64,000 nt of DNA from Clitoria ternatea (lineage: Eukaryota > Streptophyta > Magnoliopsida > Fabales > Fabaceae), in assembly GCA_037962975.1 (NCBI GenBank), contig CM075670.1, forward strand, positions 85,873,501 to 85,937,500. Reading direction: 5' to 3'. A program made the translations under genes and the position numbers. Numbering within the stretch: position 1 is the stretch's first letter; each line of letters begins with the position of its first letter. Positions 44,236-56,624 of this stretch are shown piece after piece. The notes beneath the pieces are model-generated. The model did no database searches, was not told where the DNA came from, and saw nothing but the letters and a program-made list of their open reading frames with translations.

Positions 44236-44249
44236 AAGTGGGGGAGAGC
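44236..44249 (+). other. Polypurine tract of the young Tekay-like element
   Basis: AAGTGGGGGAGAGC directly precedes the TGTAAC start of the 3' LTR. Confidence 0.92.
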
Positions 44250-47200
44250 TGTAACATCCCCATTTTAATTAAAGCAACCGAGTTAAATAACAAGTCAACA
44301 AGTCAACACCTCCCTTAATTTAATTAACTAAGAAGTAATAGGATAATTAACGTGGAAGCATGGTGGCATGGGCAGGATTATCGCGTTTCCCCATCCCACC
44401 ATCCTAATCTCCACGCGGGTACTTATACAGGCGAGGCCATGCTCTTCACGCAGAGAATTCCGCGAACTCCCTTCTTCATTCCTCTTGTTTTCTCTCTTGC
44501 CTTCTCCGCCCTCCAGTCCATCCCCTGCTTTGAGAACCAAGGCGACGGTGCTACAGTGGAGTGGAACTCCCCACACGAGAAGAGACGATCGCCAAGTGAC
44601 GCAGCAGGGAGGAGAACCACCACTCAAGCAGGAAGAAATCCCTTGGAGTTTCGTAATTGGTAGGGGGAGTATCTTCTATCTTAAATACATGGGTTATGAA
44701 CAGGTTTCGAGTGCTGATGCTTGCTATATCCGTGCTCTGATGGTGTATTGCGTTGCATGTGAGTGTGTATAGTTCAGTTGCATGACGAGTGAGAAATGAG
44801 TGTTGCATGTTAGCACCTTTCATACAGGTATGTGCTGCGGGATCTCACATTGCATGTCGGGTTGTATCAATATGAATGCTTTAATAAATTGTTGTGTATA
44901 GGAAATGCCTGGTTTAAACAGATTCTGACGCTATCTTACACCGATTGCATGTTAGGATGAGATGAATTGAAATGCCTGAGCAAACATATGATTTTTAGAA
45001 TGATGCATGCGTTGAATGAAGCTGTAAACTGATTGCATGTCTTGATTGAACGAAATGTTGTGGATGTCTGAATATGGAATGATAACTGATTGCATGGAAG
45101 CTATATACTGAGTCCGGATAATGTGTATTACTGATTGCGTGGTGTGTGTGTGTGTGAATGCGAGAATGCATGCGTGAAATAAATGTTGTGTGTCGAATCC
45201 GCGTGTGGCGCATGGGATGCGTTGTGCTGGGAGCACGTAGTGTGAGACACTACCTTCGGTCATCCAGTGTGGGACGCTGTAAAATCCTTGAGTGGGACTC
45301 GGGGTAGCCCTTGAGTGGGACTCGGGCTGTCTGTGAACACCGTCGTTGATGCTGAGAGCGTTGGTGTCACCTGTGGACAAACGGTTAGGTACCTGTAAAA
45401 CGGCCAAGCAGCTGGGAGCTGATCTGATAGCTGAGAGCTATGAATAGAAAGGCTGAGATGCCTACGTTGCAACGTCTGACCGATACACACGATGCGGAAC
45501 CAAGTGAAACCTTCTGTGCTTATCATTGTTAATATTACTACTACTGTTAATGTTGTTGAAATTGGTTAAGTATGCCGAGTGGGAAGTGAATGGGTAAAAT
45601 GCGTAGGACTGAGTGGATGCTCTGTGCATGTGTTATTGACTGAAATTTAATTATGCATTTGATACCGTGTATGAGTATACTGAACGTGTATGCCAAGTAA
45701 TCCATTCCGTGTGTACGTACCCTAGATGCTGAATGAAAACTGTTTCATGAATCTACGTATATATATATGCATGCAAGCGTATCCGTGTCACTGAAAATGC
45801 TATGACTACAGTCGAGTGACGATCGGTAAATATAGAGCGGTAAGAGTTACTCATATATGTCTTGACCGATGGATGTTTCCCTGATCTAAATCGTGTTGTA
45901 CGTATATGTATTGTTGTGTAATTGGCAGATAACCTGAGTCGGTATCTATCATTTAAAATTTAAGGTGCTCACCCCTGCAGTGGCCATTTTTCAGTGAATG
46001 TCTCTCGAGATGAGGACCAGAAGCAGAGCTGGAACGCTGAGCGAAGTACTGATGCATTTGGAAGGCTTAATTAATGCGATGTTAGATTAAGCCCTGACTG
46101 GTTCATGTCGGATGTTAGTGTTTTGGGATAAATAGAACCTTATTGACAAGGAGAAATCCGATTTTGTGTTTGTAAATATTGACACATGCTCTTATTATAT
46201 ATATCTGGATGTATGATTTCGTGTGTGACATGCTATGTGCTACCTTGTTTCATGCTTGTGCTTTAATGAATACGCAGGGACAGCATGATTTAGCAGGCTA
46301 CAGCCAAGTCTGAGTGAATTATGAATTGTCTCTAGGAAGACTTATGTCGGATACGTTTGGGCGGAGTCGTACCCCGCCCGAAGTGTGGGGGCAATTCGCC
46401 CAAGCGTGAGGACTCGCGCTGAAGCGAGTAATTATCAGAGTGAGATACCGCCCATTATCCTTCCTATCCGTTGTGATGCTAATGCAATCCAGACACCGGT
46501 GTTGACCCCTGATTTGGGCGTTGTGGTTGAGTCCGCCCAGGCGTTGTCATAATTAGTTGAGTTGGGCGGCATAAGTTCAGGCCCCTCCCTCCTCCACAAC
46601 CTACTACCGCATATGTACACTGTAACTTCCCGTTTTCCTGAGTGAAGTGCGAGCGGGAGGATTTACCGAGTGAACCCTTGTCCACATCCGATTGAGAAAT
46701 TACCTTGTGTTTGTGTTGAAGAGGCGTTGTACTGACCTCACTTAGGCGGTGTCATACCCCGCCCAAGTAACTAGGACAGTTCGCCCAAGCGCGTGGAACC
46801 ATGCTGAAGCAAGCAGATATCAACGTGAGACTCCGCCTGTGTACCTCCCTCCTCCGTTGTCGCATTATTATGTCTCGCTGGGCGGTGTTGGACATCGCCT
46901 GAGTGAGTGGATGTTGTGATGTAGTCCGTCCAGGCGTTGTTGTGCCTTGCCGAACTGGACGGCGGTGTAATCACTTCCTCCCTTCGTGGTTGCATTGCTA
47001 TGCTTCGCTTAGGCGGCATCGGACCTCGCTTGAGCGAGTCAGTGTTATCTTGGTCTTCGTCCAGGCGCTGCTGTGTTTCGCTGGACAGTGCGGGTCGGTC
47101 CCAGCATTGCTCCCTTCTCTCTTCCCTTACCTATTCCCTTCCACTAAATGACCAGTGTTACTCGTGAAAAAGCTTCCTTGTGAAATCCCCTCTATCCGCT

Positions 47201-47447
47201 GTTGCACTACCATACTCCGCCTAAACGGTGTCAGACCCCGTCTGAGCGAGCAAACGGTGTTGTGTAATCCACCCTGGTACTGGTGTGCCAGTCCCAGTCT
47301 TAGCTTCTCTGTAGGTTGCTATATGCGTGTGAATGCTCTTCCTTCCCCCTTGCCTGCTTCCTTCTATATCGAATAATACGTGACTGCTTTTGTGAAAAAT
47401 TTTCTCATATTTTTGGAACTATTAGTTGCAAGCAATAAGGTGTTACA
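44250..47447 (+). repeat. 3' LTR of the young Tekay-like element
   Basis: It is 3198 bp and about 99 percent identical to the 5' LTR. One extra GT unit at about 45141-45156 accounts for the length difference. It is followed by the CTTAG duplication and the resumed family D LTR. Confidence 0.97.
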
Positions 47448-50214
47448 CTTAGGACTCTTGAGGATACGCTGTTGAGCTTTTGGTAAGAAGCTCAAGGTTT
47501 CGGCCTGTTCCCCGAACAGTTTAGAATGAGAAAATAGAGAGGAGCGAAGTTTAATCTGAAAGATAAGAATACCGAGAGAATGTAATGAGTGAGAAAAGCA
47601 GAAATAAGAAAATAATAAATAATATTTGACAACGCTGTTTAATTAGAAATAATACGTAACGACGATTATTTTGGGTACAAATTAATTTATAATTATATTT
47701 ATTCAATAATTATTTTTTGCCAACAATATTTAATAAATAAATAATTATAATAATTTATTTTGAAATTATATATATTAAATTGTTTATTTGATAATTATAT
47801 TTAATAATAAAATATTGTTGGTTTCTCATATTTGAATTATGGGACCTAGCTGGAGGTCGGACCTTGACCATTCGACCCGAGACTAGTGATCCAGTAGAGA
47901 AACTAGTCTTGTTAGGACCCCTCTGTAAAGAATCAAGGGTGTCTGACTTGGCCTAATCAGCTCAATCAGAACCTTTAACGTCTCCTACGGTTGACTGTTC
48001 ATATACCTTAAAATATCTGATGGTGGCACGGTCAGTCTCTGGTGACTCATTTTGACATTTAAGAATTTTTCCTAAAGGGACCGAAGCTTGATTTGGACTC
48101 TATCATCCCTGTTTTTCAATAAGTTAATTTCCTCATAAATCGCTTTAAAACTCGACCTGAATACCTTTGGTGTTTTGAACATAAATTTTTCATACGATCT
48201 TAGAATCAAATGACTTTGGTCTCAATCTCTTTGTTTTGAAAAGATCTTCAATTTCTGTTTCTAGCCCCGAACTCCTATTCTTACTCTGTCAACCCCAAAA
48301 TTGAAGATTAAATATATTCATCTCAAAATTCCAATGTTTGGACGTTTTTCTCTGCGCATGGTTCAGAGAAAAAATCATAACTTCCTCATACGACCTTTTA
48401 TTTATGCAAACTTGGTGTCAAAATCTCCGTAACAAAGTTATCTATGTTTTACATGAAGATATAGAAGGCTAAATCCCTCTAGATCAGTACAGTTTAATAA
48501 ATCTTTATGACCACTTGGCTGTTCCATCAATATGTTGGCAGCCTTCGATAAAATTTGCATATCTCCTTTGTTCGGTGCTTGAATCACTCCGTTCTTTTTG
48601 CTATGAATCTGTATCATAGACCTCTATAATTTTCATGCTGAGCATGAAATCAAATTCCTAAAGAAAAATTAATGGTGAATTTATTTCTAAGACCCTAGCT
48701 GATCCAAGAAGCTTCTGGAGTGCCCTGTTGTAAATTGGGTATATCTTGGGCTACCGAACTTGGATCATCGCAAATGATATATCAAATTAAATAGGAAAAA
48801 AAGATATATAAACTTCATAAAGAGATTTAAAGCCAATTCTTAATCCATTAATCCCATAATTTAAAATACTATACTGATTCTCGTTTCTCCAACAACAGCT
48901 TGCACTAGGTTCAGTATTTTCCACATATCGCTCTCATATGACCATGAAATTGAATGATTCCTTCACAAAAGTTTTTTAACTCAATTCTCCACAACTTTGA
49001 TGAAGAACATGAAGCCCAAATCCCTACAAATTTTGCCTAGAGAAATAATCTTTGCAAGAAATAAAAATCTCATCACAACCCTGCACTTGTTTCGTGTTTG
49101 GGCCATAACTTTATCATTTCTTAATAGATTATTTTGTGCCATATACCAGATTAAAGATAACAAAAATTTTATAATTTTTGTGTTTGGCCTATTTTCAAAT
49201 TCAACCCAGAAAGGCCCCAAAAAGCCCGCACAAAGTGACACCTTTGAATGTGCCACCTCAGTCTTCATGCAACAAGATCCAATCATATTGCACCACTCAT
49301 GGAACACTTGTCTTTTTCACTCTAACTCCTTCTCCCATGCATTACTTTAGCCTACCACCTGCCCTTCTAGGTGTCCAGTCTGTATTTATATATTGACATA
49401 GGTTTTGATAATGATACAACAAATGAAGAGTCAAGGATGTACAAGAACAAGGAATAAAGGTGTTTGGTGTTATATAAATTAATGAGCATCAAGGATGTAT
49501 ATTAATTATAATTTAGAATTATATATAAATTAAAAATATAAAGACAGAAAGTTAAATTAGTTTCATCTGTGAACTTATGAGTGAAATCTGAATAAATGGT
49601 TACACAAAAAATTTGATAACTTCCATTCTAGATATTCAAAGTCTGGAAAAGTATTAAAAAAGGTCCGTTGAGCGCCTAACTACTATGTCATAATAGATTC
49701 GAACACTTGCCCCGAATTAACTTCGAGATCATAATTGTTCTAGTGAATTAACTAAAGAAAAGAAATTGAAATAAAGAAAGAAAATAGAAAAATATATATA
49801 ATGGGAGATAGAAGAGAAAGAAACTCAATATAAACATCTCTCATAAGTTCAATAATTTTGCTTTATTTTTTTATTGGCAGGTCTCTTTGTATGTGTTGTC
49901 TGGAAAGAGGAGGACTCAATGATTATTCGTTCACCGGAATTTTTGACTTTTAATCTTACATTTTCATTTTTTTGGCAATTAATATTTGATTCATTTTGAA
50001 TATAATATGTAATAAAAATAAATAATATATGTAATATATATATATAATAGAATTTTTATAAATCAAAAGAATTTCATTTTTTATAAGAATAAAAAAATGA
50101 ATTCAATCCCAATGGATAAAAACAAAGGGAAATGATCAGCAACATATTAAAGGAACAAGAAAAATGAAGCATAAGTGATCACACCTTAGAAAAGTATCAA
50201 CAAAGCATAAAAAG

Positions 50215-50640
50215 CTACCTAACAGGCCTCTGAATCGATTCAGAGAAGGCCCTAAATCAACTCATACGTGGTATGCCCCAGGAACTTGAAAGATTAATGC
50301 AATTAATTGATTCAATGTGGAAAAGAATCGATTCACACATTTTGTATAGCCCCTGAATACGTGGTATGGCCTAGGAACTTGAAAAATTAAGGCAATGAAT
50401 CGATTCAATGTGGAAAGGAATCGATTCACACGTTGTGTATAGCCCCTGAATCGATTTATATATGGTTAATTGGGTTGTTGTGCATTCTGAAGGTCCTGAA
50501 TCTATTTAAGTCCAAAATGAATCAATTCATGTGTGTTATTGAACAACAAATAGAGATACTTGAATCAATTCATGAGATTGATCCACTCATGCATCTAGAA
50601 AATTCAAAATTGCATTGAAAGAATCGATTCTTAATTTTTA
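50215..50640. repeat. GAATCGATTC palindromes with a 94-bp tandem duplication
   Basis: The 10-bp palindrome GAATCGATTC or close variants appear about a dozen times. Two tandem units of about 94 bp (about 50262-50356 and 50357-50450) share CATACGTGGTATG or TACGTGGTATG, CAGGAACTTGAA or TAGGAACTTGAA, and TTGTGTATAGCCCCTGAAT-like text. Confidence 0.8.
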
Positions 50641-51055
50641 ATGAACCAAATCCTTTAGTGGAAACAGTAGCAGAAACAACACGAGGCAGCACCACAGTTT
50701 TCTGACTCAAGCACCATGCTCCACTATAGATTTTTTAATTGCAAACAGCATGCCTCCATTTGCTATAAATAGGAGATGAAGTTGAAGGCTAAAGATGTAC
50801 CAAGAAGTGAAGCATTTCCGCTACTTCCTTTCATGTTGCTCTTTTTTTCTTAAGCTAATAAGCTCTCCGTTCCATTTAATTTGCAAATTATTTGGAGAGT
50901 TAATTTGTGAGCAAAATTATTTTGAGTGCTAAAACTTACATATCCTCTCCTTAAGAGTTATCATTTTTTGAAACCTTTAACTTGTATATCCACTCCATTG
51001 GAGAGTTATCCTTGTATACTTAAACACTAAATTCCTAGAGTTTTGGGTTGGGGTT

Positions 51056-51911
51056 TGACACGCTGTCGTTGTCGGGTCAAATAAAAAGTTAAATTAATAT
51101 AGTATAAGGTGAACAACCTTAGTCGTCTCTCGAGGACCTTAGTTCAATTAGTTACACTCAATTTAGTTATAATAAAGGGGGGATTTGTATTGATCTTGAA
51201 AGGAAAATTAAGTGATTATATGATAGTGCAAAAAGTAAATTTATGAGTAAGAATAATCAAATTTAGAAATAACCAACCCAAGGAATTATTAAATCTTTAG
51301 TTAACTAATCATTGATCACAAATATGATTAAATATAATTAATTTCTCAATCTTGAATCATTTGGAATCCCTAAATGATTATATTCTAGAAAATCTTCTAG
51401 AATTGAATTAATGAACTAATAAGAATAACCAATCGATATATTCTTATTAATTACTAAAATAACTTTAAAACCATAATTTGATTGAGTTAAGAAACTAAAT
51501 AGAAATCTCTTATTTAGTAACTTAATCTTTGTTCTCAAATTGATTATTGATTAACCAACCAACATCAGTTTAGATTATAGATTGTTTAATTATATACCAA
51601 TCGGTTATACACTTAAATAATCTACCATCATAAGTGCTTGAGAAACAAAGAAAAGTAATTATCTTTAATCAAAATATTAAGAGCAAGAACTCAAAGTTAA
51701 CATAAAGAAAAATTAAATTCCTTGAGTTGATTTTAAAAGATTAAGCTTCCATGATAATTTTTAACAATGAAAGCTAATATTAAATTTACTAGAACTTTGA
51801 TTATAAAAGTAAATGACAAATAATAAAATTAACTTACTTGATATTGAGGAAGGGAAATGAAAACCATAACTTGAAGGATGGAATATAGAACAAGGAGATA
51901 AAGAAAAAGAA
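51056..51911 (-). repeat. Partial LTR (R-U5 side) at the left end of the inverted element
   Basis: It matches the right-hand LTR from its U5 terminus (TGACACGCTG on the plus strand) for 856 bp and then breaks off after AAGAAAAAGAA. The equivalent point in the full plus-strand LTR is about 53257, downstream of the TATA box. Confidence 0.88.
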
Positions 51912-52504
51912 GAAGTGGTGAATATATGTATGAAAATAATCAGGAGGATTTATTCTCATGTTTTATCCTCCATCATGTTTCATTTTGTTAAGTATTGAGT
52001 TTCAAAATGTACTTCCACAATCACTGAATCACTTACTCCATTGCTCTTTTTCAACCCTAAGTTTAGCCATACTATTTCATTTTATCCACCCTATATCACC
52101 TTGGCCCCATTACAACCTTAATAAAGTCCTTTTGATCTCTGCATGCATATGTGTTCAAATATGGAAATTAGAAATTTGTCAAGTCTATGGTAGTGCTAAT
52201 TTATTTGGGTGATTTCTGAGAGTATACACAAACCCAAACAATTGAGATATAAAGAGCATAAAGAGAACATCTATCACATTTTCATCCACTCTTTGATTTG
52301 ATCACTCAATTTGTGAAACTAGTATATAATGCTTCTTATTCACACTTATCATGACCTCTTGATATAAGGGATGATGTCTATTACTTATTATTTTAGACTT
52401 CAAAAAAAAATCAATTTGAAAAAAAAACCTTTTTCTGTTGTTTCTCATTTTAGTTTTTGGTTTGGTTTTGCCCTGGAATGCAAAAGCTTAAGTGTGGAGG
52501 AATT
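51912..52504 (+). other. Internal 3' region and polypurine tract of the gypsy element, plus orientation
   Basis: The sequence is not found in the LTRs. It ends in GCTTAAGTGTGGAGGAATT directly before the TGATAAATC start of the LTR at 52505, a normal polypurine tract position. One short frame (51958-52212) rich in hydrophobic residues has no recognisable domain; an env-like origin cannot be shown. Confidence 0.7.
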
Positions 52505-54107
52505 TGATAAATCAATTTTAATATACTTATTATAGTTTTACACTTGGGGTTTATTATATAATTACTATGTTTAATAATAGTATTTTAATTAAGATTTATG
52601 TTGTTTAGTTAAATTGAAGTATTATGTATATATGTTTCAATTTTTGTTTTTTGTATGTATCTTGAGTATCTTGCCTTATTTTGGCCATAACTTGCGCTTT
52701 TGTGAACCAAATGGGCTAATCTTGGAGCCCATGGAAATATAAGACAAGGGCTACAACATGATGATCAAATTTAGTTATTTTGCATCTAGAAAAAATAAAG
52801 AAATGGAGCTTGAATCAATCAGCCCTCATGTGTCCCACCAGCATTGACATAGTCCACCAAAATACACATATCTGGAGATATAGATGTCCAAATGACCTCA
52901 TTCTTGCACCAAATTCTCAATAAGACAGAGATCTACAACTTTCATGTTGAAGGTTTTTCAAAATTCGGCCATCTAGAAGGCCATATTAGACTCGCAAGGT
53001 GGAGAAGATAAAGAGGAGAATGCATTTCAACACCTACCGTTATCTTCTTTTGAATTATTGTAATTTCAAGCCTACCAATGTTGAAAAAATGCATTAATAA
53101 TCAGAAAATGAATGTATAGTATCATCATATCTTGCCTATAAATAGATGCTTGAAGTTGTAAGGAAGATACACAAGAAATACATAAGAAATACATGCTTTA
53201 GTTTTCATTACAATTCTATATCTTTGCTTTAGCTTCTTAAGTTTTAGTTCTTTCTTTTTCTTTATCTCCTTGTTCTATATTCCATCCTTCAAGTTATGGT
53301 TTTCATTTCCCTTCCTCAATATCAAGTAAGTTAATTTTATTATTTGTCATTTACTTTTATAATCAAAGTTCTAGTAAATTTAATATTAGCTTTCATTGTT
53401 AAAAATTATCATGGAAGCTTAATCTTTTAAAATCAACTCAAGGAATTTAATTTTTCTTTATGTTAACTTTGAGTTCTTGCTCTTAATATTTTTATTAAAG
53501 ATAATTATTTTTCTTTGTTTCTCAAGCACTTATGATGGTAGATTATTTAAGTGTATAACCGATTGGTATATAATTAAACAATCTATAATCTAAACTGATG
53601 TTGGTTGGTTAATCAATAATCAATTTGAGAACAAAGATTAAGTTACTAAATAAGAGATTTCTATTTAGTTTCTTAACTCAATCAAATTATGGTTTTAAAG
53701 TTATTTTAGTAATTAATAAGAATATATCGATTGGTTATTCTTATTAGTTCATTAATTCAATTCTAGAAGATTTTCTAGAATATAATCCTTTAGGGATTCC
53801 AAATGATTCAAGATTGAAAAATTAATTATATTTAATCATATTTGTGATCAATGATTAGTTAACTAAAGATTTAATAATTCCTTGGGTTGGTTGTTTCTAA
53901 ATTTGATTATTCTTACTCATAAATTTACTTTTTGCACTATCATATAATCACTTAATTTTCCTTTCAAGCTCAACACAAATCCCCCCTTTATTATAACTAA
54001 ATTGAGTGTAACTAATTGAACTAAGGTCCTCGAGAGACGACTAAGCTTGTTCACCTTATACTATATTAATTTAACTTTTTATTTGACCCGACAACGACAG
54101 CGTGTCA
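52505..54107 (+). repeat. Complete LTR, plus orientation, within the inverted element
   Basis: Length 1603 bp, from TGATAAATCAATTTTAATA to GACAGCGTGTCA. It has a polypurine tract on its left and a primer-binding site on its right, so one LTR serves as both 3' and 5' LTR, a signature of LTR circles or aberrant reverse transcription. A TATA box lies at 53135-53144. Confidence 0.93.
53135..53144 (+). promoter_or_regulatory. TATA box of the gypsy LTR
   Basis: CCTATAAATA is conserved at the same place in the other copies (55984-55993 on the minus strand, 62921-62930 on the plus strand). Transcription should start about 30 bases downstream. Confidence 0.75.
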
Positions 54108-54111
54108 AATT

Positions 54112-54129
54112 TGGCGCCGTTGCCGGGGA
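54112..54129 (+). other. Primer-binding site, tRNA-Asp type, at an inversion junction
   Basis: TGGCGCCGTTGCCGGGGA is complementary to the 3' end of plant tRNA-Asp. It follows the LTR after AATT. The inverted gag sequence begins right after its last base. Confidence 0.9.
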
Positions 54130-54538
54130 AAAATTTTTCAAGAAACATTTTCTTTAGGTCATCCCAACTTGTAATAGAGCCTGGAGGAAGGTAAAATAAC
54201 CAATCCTCAGCGATATCTGCTAGGGAGAAAGGAAAAGCTTTAAGTTTTACATGTTCTTCTGAAACCCCTTCAGGTTTCATGGTAGAGCAAAGGATATGAA
54301 ATGCTTTTAAGTGTTTATGAGGATCTTCACCTGCACGACCATGAAACTTTGGTAACAAATGAACTAAACCAGTTTTAAGCACAAAAGGAACATCTTCCTT
54401 AGGATATAAGATGCATGATGTTTGATTAATGACATCTGGTGTAGCTAGTTCTTTTAATGTCTTTTCAGCCATGTTATGCAAATACTCAAAAGTTGAAGGT
54501 TTAGTTTCACTATTTATGCTATTAGCTAGATTATTATG

Positions 54539-54598
<60 letters not shown>

Positions 54599-54694
54599 GT
54601 CTAATAGTTTCTTAGATGATCTAACTAATTGATGAAATGTTCTATCTATTTCAGGATCAAAAGAATATAGTGGTTCGGGATTAGATCTAGTCAT
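54130..54694 (-). pseudogene. Gag N-terminal fragment of the tRNA-Asp-primed gypsy element
   Basis: On the minus strand it starts MTRSNPEPLYSFDPEIDRTF. It continues through a run of about 20 asparagines encoded by an ATT/AAT microsatellite (54537-54598). The gag core follows, with HLLPKFHGRAGEDPHKHLKAF and FSLADIAEDWLFYLPPGSI, and ends at LEKFFP where the primer-binding site begins. The motifs are those of Athila/Tat-type retrotransposon gag; exact clade is inferred. An ATG six bases upstream (54700) is also in frame. The remainder of gag and all pol are absent. Confidence 0.88.
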
Positions 54695-54998
54695 GCACAA
54701 TACATCTACATATATTGTAACAAGATACTACAACTATGTAATAAAAGGAAAAAGTTATCATTTTAATTATGAAATGCTTAGAACATATATTTAAAAATTT
54801 AAAGATTTTTTTTATATTTATATATTTTTTTCAATGGTTGAAAATGAGATTACTAGAAAATGAATAAGAATATAATAAAATGGATTTTTTTTATTTTTTA
54901 TATGCTCACATTCAACCAAACCTTAATATCTTCAATACACCTACAAAAAAAATGTAAAATATATTAGATAATTGAATGTAAATAATTAGCACCAAAGG
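54695..54998 (-). other. Untranslated leader of the gypsy element, minus strand
   Basis: This is the AT-rich leader between primer-binding site and gag. Its first part matches, in reverse complement, the leader after the LTR at 62290-63915 (63938-64000). Confidence 0.8.
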
Positions 54999-55016
54999 TC
55001 CCCGGCAACAGCGCCA
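54999..55016 (-). other. Primer-binding site, tRNA-Asp type
   Basis: On the minus strand it reads TGGCGCTGTTGCCGGGGA, one mismatch from the copy at 54112. It lies four bases inside the minus-strand LTR. Confidence 0.9.
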
Positions 55017-55020
55017 AATT

Positions 55021-56624
55021 TGACACACTGTCGTTGTCGGGTCAAATAAAAAGTTAAATTAATATAGTATAAGGTGAACAACCTTAGTCGTGTCTCGAGG
55101 ACCTTAGTTCAATTAGTTACACTCAATTTAGTTATAATAAAGGGGGGATTTGTGTTGAGCTTGAAAGGAAAATTAAGTGATTATATGATAGTGTAAAAAG
55201 TAAATTTATGAGTAAGAATAATCAAATTTAGAAACAACCAACCCAAGAAATTATTAAATCTTTAGTTAACTAATCATTGATCATAAATATGATTAAATAT
55301 AATTAATTTCTCAATCTTGAATCATTTGGAATCCCTAAATGATTATATTCTAGAAAATCTTCTAGAATTGAATTAATGAACTAATAAGAATAACCAATCG
55401 ATATATTCTTATTAATTACTAAAATAACTTTAAAACCATAATTTGATTGAGTTAAGAAACTAAATAGAAATCTCTTATTTAGTAACTTAATCTTTGTTCT
55501 CAAATTGATTATTGATTAACCAACCAACATCAGTTTAGATTATAGATTGTTTAATTATATACCAATCGGTTATACACTTAAATAATCTACCATCATAAGT
55601 GCTTGAGAAACAAAGAAAAGTAATTATCTTTAATCAAAATATTAAGAGCAAGAAATCAAAGTTAACATAAAGAAAAATTAAATTCCTTGAGTTGATTTTA
55701 AAAGATTAAGCTTCCATGATAATTTTTAACAATGAAAGCTAATATTAAATTTACTAAAACTTTGATTATAAAAGTAAATGACAAATAATAAAATTAACTT
55801 ACTTGATATTGAGGAAGGGAAATGAAAACCATAACTTGAAGGATGGAATATAGAACAAGGAGATAAAGAAAAAGAAAAAACTAAAACTTAAGAAGCTAAA
55901 GCAAAGATATAGAATTGTAATGAAAACTAAAGCATGTATTTCTTATGTATTTCTTGTGTATCTTCCTTACAACTTCAAGCATCTATTTATAGGCAAGATA
56001 TGATGATACTATACATTCATTTTCTGATTATTAATGCATTTTTTCAACATTGGTGGGCTTGAAATTACAATAATTCAAAAGAAGATAACGGTAGGTGTTG
56101 AAATGCATTCTCCTCTTTATCTTCTCCACCTTGCGAGTCCAATATGACCTTCTAGATGGCCGAATTGTGAAAAACCTTCAACATAAAAGTTGTAGATCTC
56201 TGTCTTATTGAGAATTTGGTGCAAGAATGAGGTCATTTGGACATCTATATCTCCAGATATGTGTATTTTGGTGGACTATGTCAATGCTGGTGGGACACAT
56301 GAGGGCTGATTGATTCAAGCTCCATTTCTTTATTTTTTCTAGATGCAAAATAACTAAATTTGATCATCATATTGTAGCCCTCTGTCTTATATTTCCATGG
56401 GCTCCAAGATTAGCCCATTTGGATCACAAAAGCCCAAGTTATGGCCAAAATAAGGCAAGATACTCAAGATACATACAAAAAACGAAAATTGAAACATATA
56501 TACATAATACTTCAATTTAACTAAACAACATAAAACTTAATTAAAATACTATTATTAAACATAGTAATTATATAATAAACCCCAAGTGTAAAACTATAAT
56601 AAGTGTATTAAAATTGATTTATCA
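55021..56624 (-). repeat. 5' LTR of the inverted gypsy element
   Basis: Length 1604 bp. It is very similar to the inverted LTR at 52505-54107. Its outer end TTATCA is followed by the GGGTT duplication. The two LTRs form a large inverted repeat about 0.9 kb apart. Confidence 0.94.

Larger units (their letters stand above)
36311..47447 (+). mobile_element. Young, nearly complete Tekay/Del-like Ty3/gypsy retrotransposon
   Basis: It comprises LTR (36311-39506), tRNA-Met primer-binding site, gag-pol (39775-44172), polypurine tract and LTR (44250-47447), flanked by CTTAG on both sides (36306-36310 and 47448-47452). By eye the LTRs (3196 and 3198 bp) differ at about 26 substitutions plus one GT-repeat unit, about 0.8 percent. 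This is the youngest large insertion for which it can be judged. The polyprotein has one in-frame TAA (41923-41925) in reverse transcriptase. Integrase keeps its D, D-x35-E residues and a chromodomain-like tail. Confidence 0.97.
51056..56624 (-). mobile_element. tRNA-Asp-primed Ty3/gypsy (Athila/Tat-like) element, internally inverted
   Basis: It is flanked by GGGTT on both sides (51051-51055 and 56625-56629), so it integrated as one unit. In order on the plus strand it holds: part of an LTR on the minus strand (51056-51911); an element 3' end with polypurine tract on the plus strand (51912-52504); a full LTR on the plus strand (52505-54107) with primer-binding site; a gag fragment on the minus strand (54130-54694); leader and primer-binding site on the minus strand; and a full LTR on the minus strand (55021-56624). 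Most of gag, all of pol and the start of the left LTR are missing. It is a grossly rearranged, non-coding insertion. Confidence 0.85.

Noticed and set aside
51958..52212. Possible env-like hydrophobic protein
   Set aside because: The 84-codon frame lies in the untranslated 3' part of a gypsy element and shows no signal peptide plus transmembrane arrangement that could be defended.
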